From assembly GCA_963756495.1 (NCBI GenBank), contig CAVWNS010000005.1:690299-754298 (forward strand): DNA of 64,000 bases. Reading direction: 5' to 3'. The position numbers and the translations under genes are program-made. Below are positions 1 through 10,510 of the stretch, piece by piece (the first letter of the stretch is position 1; the number at the start of each line of letters is the position of its first letter). The stretch is from DATFDN01 sp963756495 (GTDB lineage Bacteria > Pseudomonadota > Alphaproteobacteria > Acetobacterales > Acetobacteraceae). The notes beneath the pieces were generated by a model that saw only the letters and a list, made by a program, of their open reading frames with translations, was not told the DNA's origin and made no database searches.

Positions 1-1
1 C

Positions 2-64
2 GTCTGGCAGGCCATTGCGGCGCTGCTGGCCTTCGCGCTGCTGGCTTCGCTGGTGCGGGGATAG
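2..64 (+). CDS. C-terminal end of a membrane protein (partial, possibly an ABC permease)
   Basis: The window opens inside a reading frame that ends with a TAG stop at 62-64. The 20 visible residues are almost wholly hydrophobic (alanine, leucine, phenylalanine), ending in Leu-Val-Arg-Gly, which looks like the last transmembrane helix of an integral membrane protein. The tenA gene follows 66 bases later on the same strand. TenA is often encoded beside a pyrimidine/HMP ABC transporter, so a transporter permease is a reasonable guess. The fragment is too short to assign to a family. Confidence 0.45.
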   Translation, partial: VWQAIAALLAFALLASLVRG

Positions 65-130
65 GAGGATTGATTACAATGCGTAAGGTCCCCGCTTGCA
101 GGCGACAGACGCTGCGGACAGATTGAGCAC

Positions 131-820
131 ATGACGAATGGCCCGCTTCCCCTCGACCAAGGCCTGTTCGGCCGGCTCCGGCGCGATACGGGGACGGTGT
201 GGGATGGCTATGTCGCGCACGATTTCGTCCGTGCGCTCGGAATGGGCACGCTGCCGGAGGCCGCGTTCCGGCACTTCCTCATCCAGGATTACCTGTTCCT
301 GATCCATTTCGCCCGCGCACACGCGCTCGCCGGCTTCAAGGCGACGCAGCTTGCCGATATCCGCGCCGCCGCGGCGGCGGTCTCCGCCATCGTCGATGTG
401 GAGATGCCCCTGCACGTCTCGTATTGCGCCGCCTGGGGGCTGAGCGAGGAACAAATGGCCGCCGCGCCAGAGGCAATGGAGACGATGGCCTATACACGGT
501 TCGTGCTGGAGCGCGGTCTCGCCGGCGACCTGCTCGACCTACAGGTGGCGCTCGCCCCCTGCCTCGTCGGCTACGGCGAGAGCGGCGAGCGGCTGCTGGC
601 CGATGCGACGACGCGGCGTGCCGGCAATCCGTACGACGAGTGGATCGCCGCCTATACGAGCGAGGGCTATCGCGGCGCGGTGCGCGACTCTGTGGCGATG
701 CTCGACCGGCTGGGCGAGGCGCACGGGGCGGCAGCGCGCTATCCGCAGCTCCTCGCCACCTTCGTTGCGGCGACGCGACTGGAAACGGCATTCTGGGACA
801 TGGGCTGGCGTGCCGGGTGA
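131..820 (+). CDS. tenA: TenA/thiaminase II family protein
   Basis: This 229-residue protein has the length and layout of TenA (thiaminase II, aminopyrimidine aminohydrolase), which salvages the pyrimidine half of thiamine in the cytoplasm. Visible family features are the N-terminal helix with IQDYLFLIHFAR, the central VSYCAAWGL segment carrying a candidate catalytic cysteine, and the C-terminal ETAFWDMGW with the conserved glutamate. The frame is intact. It begins at an ATG 66 bases after the preceding membrane-protein stop. A relic of a transposase lies immediately downstream, so the gene's 3' neighbourhood has been rearranged. Confidence 0.85.
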   Translation: MTNGPLPLDQGLFGRLRRDTGTVWDGYVAHDFVRALGMGTLPEAAFRHFLIQDYLFLIHFARAHALAGFKATQLADIRAAAAAVSAIVDVEMPLHVSYCAAWGLSEEQMAAAPEAMETMAYTRFVLERGLAGDLLDLQVALAPCLVGYGESGERLLADATTRRAGNPYDEWIAAYTSEGYRGAVRDSVAMLDRLGEAHGAAARYPQLLATFVAATRLETAFWDMGWRAG

Positions 821-847
821 TTGCCAATCCCAGCGGTGCTACGACGC

Positions 848-1033
848 TCGATGTTCGCTCGCGTGGTGCGCAACCATTGGGGGATCGAGAACCGGCTGCA
901 CTGGAGCTCGACATGGTGTTCCGCGATGACCTCGCACGCCTACGCACCGGGCAAGCGGGCCGGATGGAACGCCGACTCCTCGCTGCCGTCATCCAGCAGG
1001 CAGCCTGACCGTTCACTTGATCGCCCTGACTGA
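848..1033 (+). pseudogene. ISAs1-family transposase C-terminal relic
   Basis: From about 851 one frame reads VVRNHWGIENRLHW. After a one-base frame change the next frame continues LDMVFRDDLARLRTG. Together these match the well-known C-terminal signature of ISAs1-family (H-repeat associated) transposases: HWGIEN-LHW followed by LD-F-DD--R-R-G. Nothing of the N-terminal or central transposase remains upstream, because tenA ends at 820, and the similarity fades after about 1000. I saw no terminal inverted repeats. This is an old, truncated insertion remnant between tenA and the TolC gene. Confidence 0.75.
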
Positions 1034-1119
1034 CGAATCTGGCCCGATGGCTTGAGGGTCGCGTCTGTGGCACATTCGTGCCAGTATGGAACGTCCCCAC
1101 GCCTCACGAAGGTTTCCCG

Positions 1120-2646
1120 ATGCGCCCAGCCCTGCTGATCGGCACCACCCTGCTGCTCGCCACGCCAGCCATGGCGCAAGGCCCCCAGGCGCAAGGCCCT
1201 GGAGCGAAACGTCCGGCGACGCAAGCTCCGGGGGTGCAACGCGGCGCTGGGACTGCGGCGGGGGGTCGCCATGGCGCCGCCGGGATTCGCCTAGAGCCCG
1301 GCACACCCCGCACCCTGGCCCAGGCGCTGGTCGTCACCTATTCCTATAATCCCGCCCTCCTGGCCGCGCGCGCGCAACTGCGCGCCACCGACGAGGGCGT
1401 GCCGCAGGCGGTAGCGGGTTGGCGGCCGACGGTCATCGTCGCCGGCAGCGCCGGCGGCGCCAACGCGCTGGCCCGCGAGACTGCCGGCGAAATCAACACG
1501 AAGCAGCGGCTCAATCGCGGCATCGGCACCGCCCAGGCGACCCTCACCCAGCCGCTGTACACCGGGGGCAGGGTCGGCGCCTCGATCCACCGCGCCGAAA
1601 ACGCGGTCTTCTCTCAACGCGCCGCGCTGATCTCGCAGGAGGAGACGGCGTTCAGCGACACCGTCAATGCCTATGTCGGCGTCATCCAGGCTCGCCAGAT
1701 CAACGAAATCGACCTCAACAACGAGCAGGTGCTCACCCAGCAGCTCCAGGCCACGCAGGACCGCTTCCGCGTCGGCGAGATCACCCAGACAGACGTCGCC
1801 CAGGCCCAGGCGGCGCTCGCCAGCGCCACGGCGACTCGCCTGACGGCCCAAGGGAGCGTGCAGACCGCCGAAGCGGCCTATCTTCGCGCGGTCGGCTCCA
1901 CCCCGCCTCCCGACCTCGTCGCGCCGCAGCCGCTGACCCTGCCGCTCCGCTCCGAGCAGCAGGCCGCCGCGATGGCGGGCGACAACAACCCTTCGGTCGT
2001 CTCGGCGCTGTTCAACCTGGCTGGTGCGCGCAACGCGGTGGACGTCGCCTTCGGGGCGTTGCTGCCGCAGCTCAGTCTGCAAGGCCAGACATTCCAGAGC
2101 ACCAATTCCTTGCTGCCCAACACGAGCCAGAGGGGCTATCAGATCCTGGCGAACCTGTCGGTGCCGCTCTATCAGGGGGGCGCCGAGTATGCGGCCGTGC
2201 GTCAGGCGCGCGAGACGGTCGACCAGAGCGATCAAATCGTCGCCGACGCACGGCGGACGGCGGTGCAGAACGCGGTGCAGGCGTGGGAGACATTGCAGGC
2301 GGCGCGCGCGGCGACTGACAGCAGCCGTGCGGCGGTGCAGGCCAATCAGATCGCGTTGGAGGGCATCGAACGCCAGGCGCTGGTCGGCACGGCGACGACA
2401 CTTGACGTGCTGATCACACAGCAGACATTGCTCAACGCGCGGCTGGCGCTGGTCCAAAATCTCGCCAGCACCGTCACCGCGTCCTATGCCGTGGCGTCCG
2501 CCATCGGCCGCCTGACTGCGCGCGACCTCGCCTTACCGGTGAATGCGTACAACGATACGGCCTATTTCGAGGCGGTCAGGAACAAGTGGTTCGGTGTCAG
2601 CGGCCCCGACACTTCCAAGTTGTACGGCGCCGGGAGCGGACAATGA
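1120..2646 (+). CDS. tolC: TolC-family outer membrane efflux/secretion protein
   Basis: The 508-residue product begins with a signal peptide (MRPALLIGTTLLLATPAMAQ) and a proline/glycine/glutamine-rich linker of about 45 residues. Two outer membrane efflux protein repeats of long alternating helices follow, with family-typical segments such as LTQPLYTGGR near residue 145 and LSVPLYQGG near residue 350. It would form the outer-membrane channel of a type I secretion or RND/MFS-type efflux system. I chose the ATG at 1120 because it starts directly at the signal peptide; an upstream in-frame start at 1078 adds only non-homologous residues. No partner transporter is adjacent. An EmrAB-type pump at 33.7-36.4 kb is a possible partner. 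Confidence 0.9.
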   Translation: MRPALLIGTTLLLATPAMAQGPQAQGPGAKRPATQAPGVQRGAGTAAGGRHGAAGIRLEPGTPRTLAQALVVTYSYNPALLAARAQLRATDEGVPQAVAGWRPTVIVAGSAGGANALARETAGEINTKQRLNRGIGTAQATLTQPLYTGGRVGASIHRAENAVFSQRAALISQEETAFSDTVNAYVGVIQARQINEIDLNNEQVLTQQLQATQDRFRVGEITQTDVAQAQAALASATATRLTAQGSVQTAEAAYLRAVGSTPPPDLVAPQPLTLPLRSEQQAAAMAGDNNPSVVSALFNLAGARNAVDVAFGALLPQLSLQGQTFQSTNSLLPNTSQRGYQILANLSVPLYQGGAEYAAVRQARETVDQSDQIVADARRTAVQNAVQAWETLQAARAATDSSRAAVQANQIALEGIERQALVGTATTLDVLITQQTLLNARLALVQNLASTVTASYAVASAIGRLTARDLALPVNAYNDTAYFEAVRNKWFGVSGPDTSKLYGAGSGQ

Positions 2647-2739
2647 GGACGAACCGGCAGACAGCGCGGGCCAGGCTGATCGCGCTCCAGCAGGTGCCCT
2701 ACGAACGCCGCGGGATCGGTGCAAAGTCCATCCGCGGCA

Positions 2740-5167
2740 TCACCCCGATGCGGAGCCGCCCGCGAGCGTGATCCCGCCGTCGGGATTGAGGGCCGCGCGC
2801 ATGGCTGCCGCGATCCGATCCTCACCTTGCGCGACCGTGCCGACGCGGGGCGGAAGCCGGCGTATGTGCAGGCCGCCACCATCGAGCACCTCGACCTCCG
2901 TGTGACCCGAAGCGTCCCGCCGGAACCTGAGCCCAGCCCGGGACTGGCCCACCTGGATGTGGTGCATCGTGACCTCCGGCAACCATTCCGGGAGGACCGG
3001 ATCGACGATCAGCGTCTTTCGGGGAGCCAACGGGAGCAGGCCCAGCATCGTGTTCACGAGCAGGATCACCGCGGCCGCCGACCACGCCTGTGGAGAGCAC
3101 GCCCCAGGATAGAGCCCGGGGTGCGGGTGGCGCGCATCGCGCGGATGGCCGCCGAAGACTTCCGGCAGGCGGTCGAGGTCGAAGACCTGGGTGGCCGCGA
3201 ACAAACCCTCGGCGAGCGCGTGCATCGCCGCGTCAAAGCCGTAGCGCTTCAGCCCGTAGGCTGTGATGGCGTTCGGCGACGGCCAGACCGACCCGAGGTG
3301 ATACGCGAACGGGTTAAAGGCGGGATGCTGGCTGGAGAGCGTGCGGATGCCCCAGCCGCTGAACATGTCGGGGGCCATCAGCCGCTCGGCCACGGCACTC
3401 GCTTTGTCGCCGTCCACGATCCCGTAGGCGAGGCACGCGCCCGGGTCGGACGCCACGCTCTTGACCTGGCGCTTGTCCGGGTCGAGGGCGATGGCGAAAT
3501 AGCGCTCCTCGGGCATCCAGAAGCGCGCGTTGAACCGCTGCTTTAGCGCGCGCGCCTCGGCAAGAAGCTGGTCGGCGCGGCCCTGCTCGCCCGCGGTCGC
3601 GAAGGCGAGCGCGATCGCCTGCTTGCCCGCGTAGTAGAGGCCCTGGATGTCGGACATGGCGATGGGATTGTTCACCATGCGCCCGTCCGGGTAGAGGATG
3701 GCGTCGCCTGAAATCCTTCCAGCTCTGATTCTTCAGGCCCTGGGGGGACCGCGTCAGATACGGGTAGAAGCCCTCGTCGTCGGCGTTCTTCTCCATCCAC
3801 TCGATCGTGCCGAGCAGCTTGTCCCGCAGCGAGCGGAAGAACTCCAGGTCGCCGGTGTGCGCGAGATCGGCCGCGGCGCCGAGCAGGAACAGGCCAGGCG
3901 TCGAATAATCGCCGTAGTAGTGAAGGAACGGCGTCTTGCCGAGCTGGGCGAGCGGCCCCCGCTCGCGCTGGTGCAGCACCTTCCCCGGCTGCGCGTCGTA
4001 GCGGTCGTCGGTCTTCTCCGCATTCCAGCGGCTGACCACCTGCAACGCGCCGCGCAGCGTTGCTGGGTTGAGCGCGGCGGTCTGCAAGGCGGTGACATAG
4101 GCATCGCGCCCGAACAGCCCAGAATAATTCGGCATGCCCGCCACGATCATGAACCGCTCGGTACCTGGTCCATCGAGGATTTGCAGCGAGGCAAGGTCGG
4201 AGACGGCCTGCTCCCACGCTGCCTGCACCGCGAGGCTCGCGGCCGACAGACGCGCGCAGCCCTCGGCCCAGTCGCGGCGCGCCTCGGTCGAGGGGGCGTC
4301 GGGCGGAAACGACCCGTCCTCGCCATAGAACGGCTCGACCGCCTCGCCTTGGAAGACGGGAACCACCTCCACCAATACCCGGCGCGGGTCGTGCGGGCGA
4401 AGGCCGAGCCGACACGCGACGGCTTCGCCCAGATCGGTCAGCTCGTCGCCGCCGGAGATGCTGATGCGGGTCGCGAGTTGAAGATCGGGATGCTTGTAGC
4501 GAAGCTCCATCGCCCCTTCGCTCTCGCCGGTCCCCCTCTTCTCCCCAGGGGTCCAGCGCCGCTCGACGAGCGCCTTTTGCTGGCGCTTGCCGGACTGGGC
4601 CTCGCTGAGATCGGCGAAGTCGGCCGCGAGGTCGAGCGAGAGGGAGACCGCCGTCTCGACCATCGCGTGGTTGGTCACGTAGATGTCGAGGCGCAGGCCG
4701 CCGCCGGAGAAGGCGTTGACCTGCACCTCGATGCCTTTCTTGACGATCTCCCCGCCGCTGCCGCTGCCGCTGTCGTCCTCGGGCGTTGCACCGGCCGCGC
4801 GCCCGGCAGGCGACGGCGCGAGGTGGTACGAAGTGATGAAATGATGGTCCACGGTGTTTGCCGAGACGAACGTCATATCGGCCCCGTCAATCTTGATCCG
4901 CAAGCGCGAGAGAAACCGGGTCCGGTGAAGGTAGAACCCCTCCATCCCATTCCCGATACGACCGCGCGTGTCGGTCACCAGCACCGTGTATCCCCGATGC
5001 GCGATCAGGTCGGCCGGCCGCACCGTGCACCTGTTCACGTCCCTAAGCCACGTCGCGGACAGTTCCCGCTTGCCAAACGTGCGGGCGACATCAGGTCCCG
5101 TCCGGCGGCTCTCGCGCGCAGCAGTCTCGCCTACGCGCGCATCGGGGTCTTCAGGAGAGGAAGCCAT
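2740..5167 (-). CDS. Amylo-alpha-1,6-glucosidase (glycogen debranching enzyme), one frameshift
   Basis: About 808 residues are encoded in two frames. The N-terminal part (5167 down to about 3715) carries the debranching-enzyme N-terminal domain, with RDVNRCTVRPADL and YLHRTRFLSR segments. The C-terminal part (about 3710 to 2740) carries the six-hairpin glycosidase domain with NPIAMSDIQGLYYAGKQ and LGSVWPSPNA. The frames join if one A is removed from the AAA at 3711-3713, which restores KNQSWKDSGDAI. The enzyme would hydrolyse alpha-1,6 branches or related glucosides in the cytoplasm. The start at 5167 has a GGAG ribosome binding site; longer upstream translation is not family-like. Nearby galU and pgm at 59-61 kb could share glucose-1-phosphate metabolism, but linkage is loose. 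Confidence 0.88.
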
Positions 5168-5510
5168 GTCTGCGCTCCATTTGCACGGGCCATTTGCACG
5201 GGGACGAAGCGGGTGCGACGTGGTGAACGTTCTGCCGCGTCCGCCGTTGCCGCGCGCTGAGAGGGCCGCACATGCCAGCAGAGCCCGACGCATGACCGCG
5301 TCACGCTCAGCAGGATGTTATCTGATTGCCAGTCTCCTTCTGACCCAGGACGATCTAGCGTAGCCGGCAATGGAATGGTACCGCGACTGCCGGGCCATTT
5401 CCTCGACCGGGGGACAGTGACACTTGAGTGACCCTAGCCGCCGCCTGCCACAGATGTCGAGGTTGGGTATCGAGATGTCACTCCGCTTCGCTTCCGTGGT
5501 CGCCTAACTC
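5168..5510. other. Intergenic region between debranching enzyme and act operon
   Basis: This 343-base gap separates two divergent transcription units, so it should hold the promoters of both. I see no convincing gene. Around 5419-5485 there is a short segment opening with GTGACACTTGAGTGAC and closing with GATGTCAC, with GATGTCGAG and GAGATGTCAC between. It resembles debris of an insertion-sequence end, but no transposase coding is present, so I do not call it one. I could not place promoter boxes with confidence. Confidence 0.4.
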
Positions 5511-6173
5511 GTGCGGCAGCTTTTCGCGCCCGGCGCTGACGCGATCCTGCGGCTCTGGCTGCTCACGGCTGTCGCCGTGGTCGCCGGCTCGCTGCTGATC
5601 CTCGCCGGCGTGATGCGCTCCTCTTACATCAGCAGTGTCGGCATTGCGCCCGCGCAGCCGGTGCCGTTCAGCCACAAGCACCACGCGGGCGAACTCGGCA
5701 TCGATTGCCGCTATTGCCACACCCAGGTGGAGCATTACGCGACCGCCGGGCTGCCGCCGACCTACACCTGCATGACCTGCCACTCGCAGATCTGGACCGG
5801 CTCGCCGATGCTCGCCCCGGTCCGCGACAGCTCTGGCGAAGGATGACCCGCTGCACTGGACGCGGGTGAACCGGCTGCCGGATTACGTGTACTTCAACCA
5901 CTCGATCCACATCGCGAAGGGCATCGGCTGCTCGAGCTGCCACGGTCCGGTGGACCAGATGCAGCTCACCTACGCGCAATCAAGCCTTCGAGATGAAATT
6001 CTGCCTGGACTGCCACCGCAACCCGGAAGCGCCGCGTGCGGCCGCAGGAGCAGATCTGGAACATGGAATGGTCGCCGCCCGACAACCAGGGGAAGCTCGG
6101 TCCCAGGCTGGTCGCGCAATACCATATCAGAAGCGGCGCGGTTCTGACCGACTGCTCGATCTGTCACCGCTGA
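5511..6173 (+). CDS. actA: ActA, pentahaem cytochrome c subunit of alternative complex III (3 frameshifts)
   Basis: The product starts at GTG 5511 with a membrane anchor (residues about 12-34) followed by five CXXCH haem motifs: CRYCH, CMTCH, CSSCH, CLDCH and CSICH. Five haems is the ActA count in alternative complex III, where ActA hands electrons toward ActE or the oxidase on the periplasmic side. The frame changes near 5831, 5985 and 6035. Removing one base at each of the first two restores continuous ActA sequence such as AKDDPLHWTRVNRLPDYVYF. The last haem motif is followed directly by TGA 6171-6173, which overlaps the actB start as TGATG. The five motifs are all intact despite the breaks, which argues for sequence errors. 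Confidence 0.88.
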
Positions 6174-9066
6174 TGGCGCGGGTCAACGACATGCTCGGCG
6201 CTCCGCTCTGGCGCAGCCTGGATGCGGAGGTGGACAGTCCGGCGTTCCGCGAGTTCGTGGAGGCCGAGTTCCCCTCGGTCGCGCTGCTGGCGGCCGGACC
6301 GGACCGGCGCCGCTTCCTCAAGCTGATGGCCGCGTCTTTCGCGCTTGCCGGGTTGTCCGGCTGCGGAGACGGTGACGGACGCAGCCAGGAAGTCCCCTAC
6401 GTCCGCAACCCCGAGCACCTGGAGCCGGGGGCGCCCCTCAGCTACGCCTCGATCGCGATGCTCGACGGCCTCGCCAATGGCGTCGTCGTCAGCACGGTCA
6501 ACGGACGGCCGATCAAGGTCGAGGGCAACCAGCAGCATCCCTGGAGCAGGGGCGGGACCGACGTATTCGGGCAGGCCTCGGTGCTCGGCCTCTACGACCC
6601 GGCACGCTCGCAGTCGGTGCGCTACCTGGGCCGGATCAGCTCCTGGGAGAGTTTCCGGGGCGCGATGACGGGGCGTTTCGCGGCGCTGCGGGCGCTGAAC
6701 GGGCGTGGGCTGCGGCTGCTGACCGGGCCGGTCACGTCGCCCTCGCTCGCGGCGCAGATCGCGGCGACGCGGGAGGCGTTCCCGGAGATGCACTGGCACA
6801 GCGCCGACCCCGCCACCGGTGGCGCGGCGTATCAAGGCACGCAACTCGCCTTCGGGCGTCGGCTGGAGACGCGCTGGCGGTTCGACCGCGCCCGCGTCGT
6901 GGTCGCGCTGGATGGGGACTTCCTCGATCCAGGGCCGCAGCAGGTCGGCGTGTCGCGGGACTGGATCGAGGCTCGTCACGCCGCGGCGGCGCACGGCGCC
7001 CTGCCTGAGATGCACGCGGCGGTCACGGTGCCGAACCTGACGAGCGCGAAGGCGGACCACACGCTCGTGGCCGGCCCGTCGGCAGTTGCCGCGCTCGCCG
7101 ACGAGTTGCTGGTCGCCGCGTCCGGGCAGGCGCTTCCAACGAGTGGCGGGCAGGACGGCGAGTGGCGCGCCCGCGCCGCGGCGGCGCTGCTGGGCGCCAA
7201 GGGGGCGGGGATCGTGCTGGCCGGGGCGTCCCAGCCCGCCACTGTCCACGCCGCGGTGGCGCGGCTGAACGCGGCGCTCGGCAATCTTGGCCAGACCGTG
7301 TTCCACACCGAGGCCGTCGCCGCCGAGACGGAGTCGCTTGCCGCCCTCGCCGAGGCGATGGACCGGGGCGAGGTGCAGGTTCTGCTCATGCTGGACACGA
7401 ACCCCGCCTACGACGCGCCGGGGGACCTGCGATTCTCCGAGCGGCTGGGCAGGGTCGCGCTCAAGATTCACGCGGGCGGCTACATGGACGAGACCGCCGC
7501 CTACGCCGACTGGCACCTGCCGCTCGCGCACCCGCTCGAGTCCTGGGGCGACGCGCGCTCGCCCGACGGCACGGTGGGTTTGATGCAGCCGACCATCAGC
7601 CCGCTGTACGGCGGGCGGTCGGCGCCGGAGATCCTGTCGTTGCTGACCGATGCCGAGCCGCGTAGCGGGCTCGACCTGCTGCGGGCGCACTGGCAAGGTG
7701 AGGCCGACGAGGCGAGTTTCGCGCCGCGCTGGCAGCAGGCGCTGGTGGACGGGTTCCTGCCCGACACCGCCCTGCCGGAGGTAACGGTGCAACTGGCGGC
7801 CACCGCGCCGACCAGCCGCCGCGCCGGCGCCGAGCGGGCTCGAGCTTCTCTTCCGCCCGGACCCGACCGTGTGGGACGGCTCGGTCGCCAACAACGCCTG
7901 GTTGCAGGAGTTGCCGAAGCCGCTGACCAAGGTGGTCTGGGAGAACGTGATCTCCGTCAGCCCGAGCCTGGCCGCGCGGGAGCAGGTCAAGCAGGGCGAC
8001 GTCGTCGAGGTGGAATGCGGCGGCAAGCGGGTCGAGGGGCCGGTCTGGGTCCTTCCTGGGCAGGCCGACGGCACGCTGGCGATGACGCTGGGCTACGGGC
8101 GCCAGGCGCAGGACCAGCTCAGCGACGGGCCTCGGCTACGACGCCTACACGCTGCGGTCGAGCGCCTCGCCCTGGCATCGCCCCGGCGCCACGCTGCGCA
8201 AGACCGGGCGCTCCGTGCAGCTCGCGACGACGCAGGAGCACAACACCATGCAGGGGCACGACTTCGTCCGTGTCCAGCCCGTCGGCGCCCCGCCGGTCGG
8301 CGACGACAAGGCGTTCACGCAGCCGACGCTCTACACGCCGCCCTATCCAGAGCGACGGCCGCGCCTGGGGCATGGTCATCGACCTCAATTCCTGCATCGG
8401 CTGCAACGCCTGCGTCGTCGCCTGCCAGGCGGAGAACAACATCCCCGTGGTCGGCCGCGAGGAGGTGGCGATCGGCCGCGACATGCACTGGCTGCGCATC
8501 GACCGCTACTACCAAGGCCCGGCCGACGACCCGGCCACGCACTTCCAGCCGGTGCCGTGCATGCACTGCGAGCAGGCGCCCTGCGAGGTCGGCTGCCCGG
8601 TGGAGGCGACGCTGCACGACCATGAGGGGCTCAACCTCATGGTCTACAACCGTTGCGTCGGCACGCGCGCCTGCTCGGGCTACTGCCCCTACAAGGTGCG
8701 CCGCTTCAACTACCTCGACTACACCGCGAACACGCCGCTCAGCGCGCAGCAGCAGCGCAATCCGGACGTCTCCGTGCGCGGCCGCGGCGTGATGGAGAAA
8801 TGCACGTACTGCGTGCAGCGCATCGCCGAGGCGCGCATCCAGGCGGACAAGGGGGACGGGGTGATCCCGGATGGCGCGGTGCAGACCGCCTGCCAGGGCG
8901 CCTGCCCGACGCGCGCCATCACCTTCGGCGACCTCGCCGACGCGGCAGAGCGCGGTGGCCGCGGCCCGGCATGACCCGCGCAACTACGCGCTGCTGGGCG
9001 AGCTGAACACGCGGCCGCGGACCACCTACCTCGCGCGCCTCGCCCCCGCGCAAGGCGGAGGGCTGA
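6173..9066 (+). CDS. actB: ActB, molybdopterin-oxidoreductase-like iron-sulfur subunit of alternative complex III (4 or more frameshifts)
   Basis: About 960 residues. Residues 1-60 include RRRFLKLMAASFALAGLSGC, which combines a Tat-like twin arginine with a lipobox-like cysteine, so the protein is probably exported and lipid-anchored. The large central domain is related to molybdopterin oxidoreductases; the ActB family is known to lack molybdenum cofactor. The C-terminal ferredoxin-like domain carries four cysteine clusters (CIGCNACVVAC, CMHCEQAPCEVGC, CVGTRACSGYC, CTYCVQRI with CQGAC) for iron-sulfur clusters. Breaks lie near 7845, 8125, 8352 and 8945, and probably one at 9055. Single extra bases explain those I resolved. 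The tail LARLAPAQ should end at TGA 9064-9066, three bases before the GTG of actC. Confidence 0.87.
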
Positions 9067-9068
9067 GC

Positions 9069-10510
9069 GTGAGCGGCCTCGCTCCCCCCGCAAGCCCCTT
9101 CATCGCGCCGACCGCCACCTACTGCGACCATCGAGCGCGAGGTCGCGGGGATCGCCTTCGACCATCCGGGATGGAAGCGCTGGTGGCTTGCGTTCGCCGG
9201 CGCGATGGGGCTGCTCGGCCTGCTCGTCGTCTGCCTGGGCTTCCTGTTCTGGTACGGGCGTGGGCATCTGGGGGAACAACATCCCCGTCACCTGGGCGCT
9301 CGACATCGTCGGCTACGATTGGTGGATGGGCGTCGCCTGCGGCGGGCTGCTCACCTCGGCGCTGCTGCTGTTGCTCCGAGACCGAGTGGCGCGGCGCGCT
9401 GAACCGGATCACCGAGACGGTATCCCTGCTCGCCGCCTGCGCGGGCGCGGTCTATCCGATCATCCATCTGGGCCGACCCTGGTTTTTCTACTGGAACCTG
9501 CCCTACCCCAACACCCTCGCGACTGTGGCCGCAGTTCCGCAGCCCGCTGTTCTGGGATGCGGTGGACATCATCAGCTTTCTCGGGATCGCGCTCAGCTTC
9601 TGGTACATCGGCCTGCTGCCGGATCTGGCCTCGCTGCGCGACCGGGCGTTCGAGCGCGCGCTGGCGGCGGACGGGCGCGGGATGCTGCGCGCGCAGACCT
9701 ACGGCGTGCTCGCGCTCGGCTGGCGCGGCTCGGCGTCGCATTGGCAGCGCTGGACCCAGGCTTACCGCACCATCGCGCTGCTGGGCGTGCTGGTGGTGGT
9801 GGCGCTGCAGAGCGGGGCGGCCGTGATGTTCGCGGGCACGCTGGAGCCGGGCTGGCACGACACGCTGCAGCCGGTCTGCGTTCCTGTGCGGAGCCCTGCT
9901 CGCGGGCGTGGGCGTGGTCGCGGCGCTGGCGGTGCTGATGCGGGCGGTGTTCGGGCTGCAGCGCGCTCATCACCGGCCGCCACCTGGACGTGCTGGGCAA
10001 GCTGCTGCTCTGGATCGCCTGGCTCAACATCTATTGTTACGCGCAGGAGTTCTTCATCGCCTGGCTCACCGGCGACTCCTACGACATCGCGGTGCTGACC
10101 CGGCGCTTCGGCGGCCCGCACGCCTGGGCCTGGTGGGCGATCGTCGGCTGCGCGCTGCTGCCGGTGCAGCTCTTCTGGATTCCGCCGCTGCGCCGGTCGC
10201 CGATCATGCTGCTGGGCATCGGGGCGCTGGTCGCCGCCGGCATGTGGGCGGACCACTTCATGGTCATCGTCGAGACACTGCAGCAGGATTTTCTGCCGTC
10301 GTCGTTCCACCTCTACACGATCCGCATCTGGGGGGCGGCGACCTTCCTCGGGACCGTCGGGCTGTTCCTGGTGCTGCTGCTGCTGTTCCTGCGCTACATG
10401 CCGTCGTCTCGATCCTGGAGACGCGGCGGCTGGCGCGGGTCGCCGAGGCTGGCCGGGAGAGGAGACGGCGCCGCGTCGCGGCCGAGATCGGCACCGAAGC
10501 GGAGGCGCCG
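9069..10510 (+). CDS. actC: ActC, NrfD-like quinol-binding membrane subunit of alternative complex III (about 7 frameshifts)
   Basis: The start is a GTG at 9069 (SGLAPPASPFIAPTATY). The product is a NrfD/PsrC-type protein of roughly ten transmembrane helices. Recognisable pieces lie in alternating frames: FDHPGWKRWW, GIWGNNIPVTWALDIVGYDWW, WRGALNRITE, IIHLGRPWFFYWNLPYPN, LGKLLLWIAWLNIYCYAQEF, WADHFMVIVETLQQDF and LLLLFLRYMP. ActC binds quinol and probably helps move protons. Frame changes sit near 9125, 9258, 9375, 9530, 9885, 9960 and 10402, the densest damage in the window. The C-terminus is unclear: after 10402 the frame VVSILETRRLARVAEAG runs on without a stop into ActD. Either the two are fused or another error hides the boundary; the end given is approximate. 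Confidence 0.85.

Noticed and set aside
1291..2457. A 388-codon minus-strand ORF opposite the TolC gene
   Set aside because: It is arginine/leucine/glycine-rich shadow translation; the plus strand has a signal peptide and clear TolC motifs.
3698..5260. A 520-codon plus-strand ORF opposite the glycogen debranching gene
   Set aside because: It has no recognisable domains, is rich in Arg/Ala/His/Gly as expected for an antisense shadow of GC-rich coding DNA, and the minus strand encodes a conserved enzyme.
5419..5485. Short segment bounded by GTGACAC and GATGTCAC that looks like an insertion-sequence end
   Set aside because: The match between the two sides is only a few bases, there is no transposase and no target duplication. 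Kept only as a note in the intergenic entry.
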